Assembly (NCBI GenBank): GCA_040753915.1
Contig: JBFMDN010000016.1
Location: 30,330 to 94,329 of the forward strand
Source of the DNA: JBFMDN01 sp040753915
GTDB lineage: Bacteria > Desulfobacterota > Desulfomonilia > Desulfomonilales > Desulfomonilaceae
Length of the DNA: 64,000 bases
Direction: 5' to 3'
The notes under the pieces are model-generated. The model worked only from the letters and a program-made list of their open reading frames with translations. It had not been told where the DNA came from and did not search any database. Shown here one piece after another: positions 58,312 through 64,000 of the stretch (the stretch's first letter is position 1; every line of letters starts with the position of its first letter). Made by a program: the position numbers and the translations under genes.

Positions 58312-59571
58312 GTGCGTACAAGCCCGGGTTCCAAACGGAAGATCTCTGTCCTATTGGTTGCTCTTCCGTTACTGCTCCTGTTCAATTATGGTACGATCTC
58401 CCACGCGAAAGATATACGGATCGGGATGTCCGCGGCATTCACGGGGCCGACACGCGGGCTTGGAATCGAGCTATATCGGGGGAGTTTGGCCTATTTCACC
58501 CACGTGAACGAGAACGGAGGGCTATTCGGCCACAAGATCCAGGTAATAGCCTATGACGATGGATATAATCCGGTGCCTACCATTCGGAACACGATCCGTC
58601 TGGTGGAGGAAGACGACGTCCTTCTCCTGTTCAATTACGTGGGTACGCCAACCGTCACGAGAATGCTACCTCTTCTGAAGACGTATAACGCGCAGCGTGA
58701 TCTGTTCCTCTTCTTCCCGTTTTCCGGTGCCCAGCCCCAAAGGGAAGGGCCCTATGCCCAGTATGTGTTCAATCTGCGTGCTTCCTACAGTCAGGAAATT
58801 GCCGCGCTGGTCGATTACCTGATTTTAATGGGCAGATCGCGCATAGCGGTCTTTTATCAGATAGACGCGTATGGGCGAAGCGGATGGGAAGCCGTCCACA
58901 CGAGCCTAGGCAAACGGGGATTGCGAGTGGTTGGAGAGGCCACGTATTACCGGGGCACGACGTATGAAACAAGCATGAAGCCTCAGGTGAGAAAGATTAG
59001 GAGCTCGAGCCCGGACGCAATCATCTCCGTAGGTGCATACGCTGCTTGCGCAGCCTTCATCCGGGACTCCCGAGACGCTGGGCTCAATTTGCCGATTGCG
59101 AATGTCTCATTCGTGGACAGCGAAAACATGCTCCAGCTTCTCCTGAAAACCGGCGAGCTGACCGGCAAGGACTATACGGTGAACTTGATCAATTCACAGG
59201 TCGTTCCCAGTTATGACAAGGTGGAGCTCCCTGCAGTAGCCGAATATCGCGATCTCATTGCTCGGTATGATGTGATGCCTCCCAAAGAATTAATAAGACA
59301 GGATTATGAGCCACACAAATACAGCCCGGTCAGCTTGGAGGGATTTCTCAATGCGAAGCTCCTCGTCGAGATTCTCAAGAGATTGGGTCCCGACTTCCAT
59401 CGGAACCGAGTCAAGGCCGCTGTGGAGACCATCAAGGACTATGACCTGGGAATAGGGGTGCCTGTGAGCTTTGGGCCTGGCAGGCATCAAGGAATGAGCG
59501 AGGTTTTTCTCACAACGGTGGAGGAGGGCCGATTCGTCCCCCTGAGCAAGCCGGCGCCCCAGGAGTGGTAA
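58312..59571 (+). CDS. Periplasmic binding protein coupled to a sensor (Peripla_BP_6 type)
   Basis: 419 aa from GTG 58312, four bases after GGAGG. Residues 1-32 are a signal peptide (KISVLLVALPLLLLFNYGTISHA). The mature part follows the branched-chain amino acid/amide receptor fold: DIRIGMSAAFTGPTRGLGIELYRGSLAYFTHVNENGGLFGHKIQVIAYDDGYNPVPTIRNTIRLVEEDDVLLLFNYVGTPTVTRMLPLL. The stop TAA is one base from the ATG of the giant sensor gene, so both are made together. No ABC permease or ATPase gene is present, pointing to a role as periplasmic ligand receptor for that sensor. Confidence 0.88.
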   Translation: MRTSPGSKRKISVLLVALPLLLLFNYGTISHAKDIRIGMSAAFTGPTRGLGIELYRGSLAYFTHVNENGGLFGHKIQVIAYDDGYNPVPTIRNTIRLVEEDDVLLLFNYVGTPTVTRMLPLLKTYNAQRDLFLFFPFSGAQPQREGPYAQYVFNLRASYSQEIAALVDYLILMGRSRIAVFYQIDAYGRSGWEAVHTSLGKRGLRVVGEATYYRGTTYETSMKPQVRKIRSSSPDAIISVGAYAACAAFIRDSRDAGLNLPIANVSFVDSENMLQLLLKTGELTGKDYTVNLINSQVVPSYDKVELPAVAEYRDLIARYDVMPPKELIRQDYEPHKYSPVSLEGFLNAKLLVEILKRLGPDFHRNRVKAAVETIKDYDLGIGVPVSFGPGRHQGMSEVFLTTVEEGRFVPLSKPAPQEW

Positions 59572-59572
59572 C

Positions 59573-62500
59573 ATGTCTAAGTTGTTCAAAAAAACTCTTA
59601 TCATGATCATTCTTCTCTTCGGAGCTATCGCAACCATTATGTCTGCCTACGCGGGCTGGATTCTATATGTGAGGATCATTGAAGAATATAAGAGCAAGGC
59701 CATCGCGATAGCCAACAGCATTTCTCAGTCAAGCCTGGAAATCATTCTCAACAGGGACGCATCGACTATCCAGTCCATAGTCGATCAATACAGTGAGATC
59801 GAAGGGTTGTCCTACGTGCTTGTTGTCCACAAGAACGGGGAAATCCTCAGCCATACCCTCGCTCCCACTGTCCCGTACGAGCTCCTCAAAGAGGTGGAAA
59901 GGCCCCGAGAAAACACCGAAGACGTGATTGCCACGAACATCACGCTGAAGGACCGGGGTGTGGTCCTAAACATCTCCTCCCCGATCCTTTCCGGCGTTGC
60001 CGGCTACGTCCACATTGGGATGAACCTGGAGGAAGTGAGGAACTATATCTGGTACACCATATTCAAGCTCCATGCTGTGACATTCGGCATTTTTCTCGTC
60101 ACGGTCGCCATAGGGTGGGTGCTCACCAATAAGATATCGCGGCCGCTCATTGAGCTAACCGATTATGCCGAAAAGGTGGCCAACCGGGACTTCTCCGCTG
60201 TCATCGACATACAGTCGACCGATGAAGTGGGCGTGCTGGCACGGACCATGACCAACATGGCCTCTGAGATCGAAACTCAGATGTCAACTCTGGAGGGCAA
60301 GGTTGCCGATGCCACTCGCGAGCTGCAGGACACGCTCGGGTTCGTGTCGGCCATTATAGAGCACCTCGCCGACGGTGTCCTCGTTATGGACCCGGACGGG
60401 AAAATCAGCCGCGTGAATGCCTCACTGTTTGAAATTTTGGAGCTTGATCACGATCCGTACGGCGAGAGTGTCAGAGCCCTCCTGGGAAGCGACGCCGCAG
60501 ATTTTCTCTATCGAAAGGGACGCGAGCTCGCCGACTCCTCCGGCGAGCCTCACCGTGCTCTCGATGACGGAGCAGCATCCAACGGATATCCGTCTGAGAG
60601 TCCCAGAGTGGGCAACACCACCGAGCTTACCGCAACCAGGGCTGACGGCAGCCGCTTTCCTATCGAGCTTTCCGCCTCCGTCGTCAACATGAAGGGAGTC
60701 TGGTACACCATAGGGATCGTGCGGGATATCACAGCTCGAAAACGGGCCGAGGAGGCTCTTCGCCTGAGTGAAGAGAAATATCGCGGGATATTCGAGCACG
60801 CAGTCGAAGGGATCTTTCAGACCGACGCGCGAGGACGACTGGTGAACGCGAATCCCGCATCTGCTCGCATCCTGGGTTATGATTCTCCAGAGGAGCTTCT
60901 TCATGCGAGCAAGAAGCTTGGTGAAAAGATCTACGTGGACCAAGCTCGTCTGGGGGAGTTCATCCATTTGATGGAAGACGGTCAGGTTGTTCATGGGTTC
61001 GAGATCGAGCTGTATCGCAAGAATGGTGAGCGCATCTGGGCCGCTTTGCACGCGCGGCCTCTGCTTAACGAGATTGGAGACCTCCTGTCCACTGAGGGGA
61101 TCGTCCAAGACATAACCGACCGGAAGCGAGCGCAGGAAGCCTTGCTTGAAAGCGAGTGTCGATACAGAGAGCTCTTTGACCTATCGCCCGATCCCATGGT
61201 CGTCCACAGGAAAGGGATGATCCTTTTTGGAAACAAGGCTGCCGCGGATTTCTTCCGCGTGGACCTCCCCGAGACACTTGCCGGTATGTCGGTGCTCGAA
61301 TTTGTTCACCCGGACTCACGGGAGAGCGAGGTCAACAGAATCATGCAGGCGGAACGCCTAGGTCTTCCTTCAGATTTCACGGAAGCCCAGTTCGTGCGCC
61401 TAGACGGGTCTGTGGGGCACCTGGAATCCATGGCTGTTCCCACCACGTACAAGGGCGAGACAGCGATGCTCTCGGTAGGACGCGATGTGACGCAGCGAAA
61501 GGAAGCAGAGGAGGCTTTGCGAGCCAGCGAGGAACGCTTCCGTACCATTTTTGAGATCGCCCACGACTGCATTTTTCTCAAAGACCTCGAGCTCCGTTAC
61601 ACGCACGTGAATCCCGCGGTGGAAACGCTCTTCGGGCTTCCCGCATCCGAAATCATAGGTAAGAGAGCAGAGGACTTCTTCGGGGAGGAGGCAGCGAGGC
61701 ACATCAGGGAGGGGGATCTCCGAGTTCTGGCGGGAGAGACGATTGAGGACGAGCACACGCGGCCGGTGCGTGGTATGTACCTAACTTTTCACGACATACG
61801 GACTCCCCTCCGGGACAGCGCCGGCGCGGTTGTGGGGGTGTGCAAGTTCTCGCGTAACATCACCGATAGAAAAGGCGCGGGTCAACCTCCCCGGTTCACT
61901 GAGCACTCGTACAAGTCGGGGTCTATGGTGCTCGCTCTGGAACAAGCCCGCCGTGCCGCCGAAAGCGATGGGATCGTCCTGCTGCTCGGAGAGAGTGGTA
62001 CGGGAAAAGACTACCTCGCACGGTGGATTCATTCCAAATCAGCGAGAGCCGACGCTCCCTTCTTCTCCCTGAACTGCGCTGCGATCTCACGAGAGCTGGC
62101 AGAATCGGAGCTCTTCGGCCACGAGCGTGGCGCGTTCACGGGCGCGGTCACCAGAAAGAAAGGTCTCCTGGAGCTTGCCGAAGGCGGTACGCTCTTACTC
62201 AATGAAATCGGTGAGCTGCCCCTGAGCATCCAGTCAAAGCTTCTCACCTTTCTCGACACCCGCTCCTTCACTCGAGTGGGAGGAGAAACAGATATCCGGG
62301 TGAACGCACGCCTCATTGCTGCAACCCATCGGGATCTCGAGGCGGAAGTTGCGGAGGGAAGATTCATGGAGCCGCTCTACTATCGCCTTAATGTGTACAC
62401 GGTACGCGTCCCGCCCCTGCGCGACAGGGTTGACGACATTCCCATAATCGTCGAAGAAATCCTCCTCCAGCTTGCAACGGAAATGCGGCTCAGCCAGGTG

Positions 62501-62860
62501 CCGACCATCGATCAGGAGGATATTCGCAAGCTTATGACCTACCCCTGGAGGGGAAACTTGAGGGAGCTGCGTAACATACTCGAACGTGCAATCATGCTGT
62601 CCACAGGACCGAAGCTGAACCTCGTTCTCCCTTCCGTGGATGCAAGTGCAGACGAATGGTCGCACGAGATCCGACTCGGAGAGACGCAGAACCTCGCGAG
62701 CATTCTCGATGATGTTACACGGAACCTGTGCACCGAGGCCTTGCGCCGCACCGGAGGGAGTCGGAAAGATGCCGCCAATCTTCTAGGGATTTCACGTCAG
62801 TCTCTCTATCGGTACATGAAAAGCTTCGGTATCGAATCCGAGCTTGACACTCTCAACTAA
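59573..62860 (+). CDS. Membrane-bound multi-PAS sigma-54 activator
   Basis: 1095 aa. Order: TM helix 1 (about 8-30), periplasmic sensor loop (about 31-155), TM helix 2 (about 160-182), HAMP (about 183-240), a coiled coil, four PAS modules (about 262-395, 398-520, 522-645, 646-770), a sigma-54 AAA+ domain (about 785-1010) and a Fis-type helix-turn-helix (RRTGGSRKDAANLLGISRQSLYRYMKSFGI). Walker A is GESGTGKD (806-813); the sigma-54 loop GAFTGA is intact near 853; Walker B reads LLLNEIGE with Asn877 where Asp is usual. There is no histidine kinase or receiver, so sensing and activation share one chain. The likely targets are sigma-54 promoters of nearby catabolic genes, unproven. Confidence 0.9.
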   Translation: MSKLFKKTLIMIILLFGAIATIMSAYAGWILYVRIIEEYKSKAIAIANSISQSSLEIILNRDASTIQSIVDQYSEIEGLSYVLVVHKNGEILSHTLAPTVPYELLKEVERPRENTEDVIATNITLKDRGVVLNISSPILSGVAGYVHIGMNLEEVRNYIWYTIFKLHAVTFGIFLVTVAIGWVLTNKISRPLIELTDYAEKVANRDFSAVIDIQSTDEVGVLARTMTNMASEIETQMSTLEGKVADATRELQDTLGFVSAIIEHLADGVLVMDPDGKISRVNASLFEILELDHDPYGESVRALLGSDAADFLYRKGRELADSSGEPHRALDDGAASNGYPSESPRVGNTTELTATRADGSRFPIELSASVVNMKGVWYTIGIVRDITARKRAEEALRLSEEKYRGIFEHAVEGIFQTDARGRLVNANPASARILGYDSPEELLHASKKLGEKIYVDQARLGEFIHLMEDGQVVHGFEIELYRKNGERIWAALHARPLLNEIGDLLSTEGIVQDITDRKRAQEALLESECRYRELFDLSPDPMVVHRKGMILFGNKAAADFFRVDLPETLAGMSVLEFVHPDSRESEVNRIMQAERLGLPSDFTEAQFVRLDGSVGHLESMAVPTTYKGETAMLSVGRDVTQRKEAEEALRASEERFRTIFEIAHDCIFLKDLELRYTHVNPAVETLFGLPASEIIGKRAEDFFGEEAARHIREGDLRVLAGETIEDEHTRPVRGMYLTFHDIRTPLRDSAGAVVGVCKFSRNITDRKGAGQPPRFTEHSYKSGSMVLALEQARRAAESDGIVLLLGESGTGKDYLARWIHSKSARADAPFFSLNCAAISRELAESELFGHERGAFTGAVTRKKGLLELAEGGTLLLNEIGELPLSIQSKLLTFLDTRSFTRVGGETDIRVNARLIAATHRDLEAEVAEGRFMEPLYYRLNVYTVRVPPLRDRVDDIPIIVEEILLQLATEMRLSQVPTIDQEDIRKLMTYPWRGNLRELRNILERAIMLSTGPKLNLVLPSVDASADEWSHEIRLGETQNLASILDDVTRNLCTEALRRTGGSRKDAANLLGISRQSLYRYMKSFGIESELDTLN

Positions 62861-63208
62861 CGTCCTCATCTGCAACGCAACCGCGACAGGCAAAAAGCGT
62901 CCGACGTCGTTACAAAGAGCCGCAATATAACCTACCGTAATAATTGAGTGGCTGGTCATCCTGGTACCCCAGGAGAGTCATGATCGATTGTGGTACACTC
63001 ACCTTGTAACTGACGCGCATCAATCCCGTCCCCGTAACCCACTGACTTTTCCCCTCTTCTGGCTCTAAAGACCGTCCGAAAGCACTGTGGCACCAAAATT
63101 GCTCCTCCTTGGGTGCACGGCCAATTGTCCCCCTTCTGAACCGTGCCGGAAGTGAACCGTGAACTGGCATAAGGAAGGATGGGGGCAGCGCTAAGGAGGA
63201 AGCCTCTC
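62861..63208. other. Gene-free stretch
   Basis: 348 bases without a credible gene. A short palindrome CCTGGTACCCCAGG lies at about 62960-62973. No clear terminator for the sensor gene is seen. Confidence 0.45.
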
Positions 63209-63814
63209 ATGCTAAGACCGACGTTCGTTTCAAGTTTCCTGATACTGTGTCTCATGGCCCCATGCGGTACCAAGGCAATGGCAGGTGATCCCATAGTCGA
63301 TCCTGCTGCCCTCGCCACCCTTGAGCTTCGGTTCAAAGGGAATGAGCACGAGAGGGTATACCTTGGTGTAGGATCGGCGGGTAATCTAGCTGTAGCTCAG
63401 ATCAAGGCAGATCGCTTGATCATAGCGGTATTTAACACGTTTTGTACCATTTGCCAGGAGGACGCCGCGGTTCTGAACCTCATGTACAAGATGATTGAGG
63501 GTACACCATCCCTCAAGGGGAGAACCAAGCTCGTGGGGATCGCTGCGGGAAACACCGAGGCGGAGGTCGAGCAGTTTCGAGAGGAGTTCCAGGTGCCGTT
63601 CCCCCTCTTTGCCGACACCAAATTCGCAATAGAGAGGGCCGTGCCGAAGGACCTGAGAACACCGATGTTCATTACTGTCAGTAACGTTGAAGGGAAGTCC
63701 CTTGAGGTGGTGAAGTCCCGTTTCGGAAGTATTGAAAATGTGGAGGATTTCCTCGGGCAACCCCTCAAGCGTGCAATGCTCGATGGCGGGCCTTCGCAAC
63801 TACAGAAGAACTGA
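63209..63814 (+). CDS. Exported thioredoxin-like (redoxin) protein
   Basis: 201 aa from ATG 63209, nine bases after AAGGAGG; a start at 63179 would add ten basic residues but has a poorer site. Residues 1-26 form a signal peptide (LRPTFVSSFLILCLMAPCGTKAMA). The mature part has the thioredoxin fold of the AhpC/TSA-redoxin group: LIIAVFNTFCTICQEDAAVLNLMYKMIEG with the CTIC redox pair, then KLVGIAAGNTEAEVEQFREEFQVPFPLFADTKFAIERAV and RTPMFITVSN with the cis-Pro. It is probably a periplasmic thiol-disulfide protein; no partner is adjacent. Confidence 0.85.
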   Translation: MLRPTFVSSFLILCLMAPCGTKAMAGDPIVDPAALATLELRFKGNEHERVYLGVGSAGNLAVAQIKADRLIIAVFNTFCTICQEDAAVLNLMYKMIEGTPSLKGRTKLVGIAAGNTEAEVEQFREEFQVPFPLFADTKFAIERAVPKDLRTPMFITVSNVEGKSLEVVKSRFGSIENVEDFLGQPLKRAMLDGGPSQLQKN

Positions 63815-63917
63815 GTGCAGCGTTTCGTAATTTACGGTGCCGAATCACACGATCCCAACCAACCCTCCCGGTAACGGGGCATAGGCGTTAAGTTAGAAGT
63901 GGAACGGCCAATTGTTC

Positions 63918-63987
63918 GTCATTCCGGCGAAAGCCGGAATCCAGTCCTTCCAATATGTTATGGACCCCGGCTTTCGCCGGGGTGACG
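63918..63987. repeat. REP-type double hairpin
   Basis: Two inverted units face each other. The first holds ATTCCGGC-GAAA-GCCGGAAT (63921-63940), the second ACCCCGGC-TTTC-GCCGGGGT (63964-63983). Each forms a perfect 8-bp hairpin with a 4-base loop, and the two units are inverted copies over about 26 bases (flanks CGTCA and TGACG). The layout is that of bacterial REP/BIME elements spread by TnpA-REP transposases. It lies about 100 bases after the redoxin gene and may also act as an mRNA 3' end. Confidence 0.75.
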
Positions 63988-64000
63988 GGGTCCTTGTTAA

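Noticed and set aside
1..64000. tRNA, rRNA, CRISPR arrays and insertion sequences
   Set aside because: No cloverleaf-like segment with a GGTTCGAxTCC arm outside coding regions, no regularly spaced repeats and no transposase frame were found by eye; a tRNAscan or CRISPR search would be decisive.

Overview
The window is a moderately GC-rich chromosome segment from an anaerobic sulfate- or sulfite-respiring bacterium, most likely a member of the Desulfobacterota (formerly Deltaproteobacteria). The main evidence is a complete dsrMKJOP operon, whose DsrJ carries three CxxCH heme motifs. Lipid A synthesis (lpxB), a heptosyltransferase-like GT9 protein and a predicted outer-membrane barrel show a Gram-negative envelope. 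The class within the phylum is not resolved; a Desulfomonile- or Syntrophobacter-like lineage is an inference. TTG start codons with good Shine-Dalgarno (SD) sequences recur (YchF-like, MoeA2, S2, UppS). No tRNA, rRNA, CRISPR array or insertion sequence was seen.

Layout. 1-15.9 kb: the end of an ECF sigma factor and its anti-sigma factor, a YchF-like GTPase, a phosphofructokinase, several small exported proteins (one with a strict pentapeptide Cys repeat), a Tat-exported binding protein, a J-domain protein, an outer-membrane barrel, an MFS-GT9 pair, and two overlapping moeA genes. 16-22.4 kb: greA, a fused double HAD phosphatase, lpxB, an MJ0619/Tes-like radical SAM protein, and a VOC-HMA2 pair. 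23-28.6 kb: an RsbRD_N protein followed by dsrMKJOP, closed by a strong terminator. 28.7-31.1 kb: a solitary N6-adenine DNA methyltransferase. 31.1-37.3 kb: the housekeeping operon rpsB-tsf-pyrH-frr-uppS-cdsA-dxr. 37.3-39.6 kb: a MITE-like repeat and leuA, which is preceded by what looks like a classical leucine attenuator (a leader peptide with eight Leu codons in its first eleven, an antiterminator and a terminator). 40-40.8 kb: a DUF3786 iron-sulfur protein.

41-63.8 kb is a catabolic island. An IclR regulator is followed on the same strand by TRAP transporter genes dctPQM and an acyl-CoA synthetase, suited to import and activation of an organic acid. A TetR regulator then heads a forward cluster: two tandem acyl-CoA dehydrogenases, a three-polypeptide biotin-dependent acyl-CoA carboxylase, a crotonase, a beta-keto acid cleavage enzyme, a MaoC hydratase, an SCP2 protein and a third acyl-CoA dehydrogenase. 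The set resembles the Liu leucine/isovalerate pathway with a split methylcrotonyl-CoA carboxylase alpha subunit and no HMG-CoA lyase. Beyond it lies a periplasmic binding protein translationally coupled to a very large membrane PAS/sigma-54 activator, a plausible sensor pair for the island. The window ends with a thioredoxin-like protein and a REP-type double hairpin.

The most noteworthy signals are the leu attenuator at 39421-39563, the MITE-like repeat present twice (37.4 and 56.3 kb), the Cys-pentad protein, the Tes-like radical SAM gene, the HAD-HAD fusion, the binding protein-sigma-54 sensor pair, and the variant acyl-CoA carboxylase cluster.
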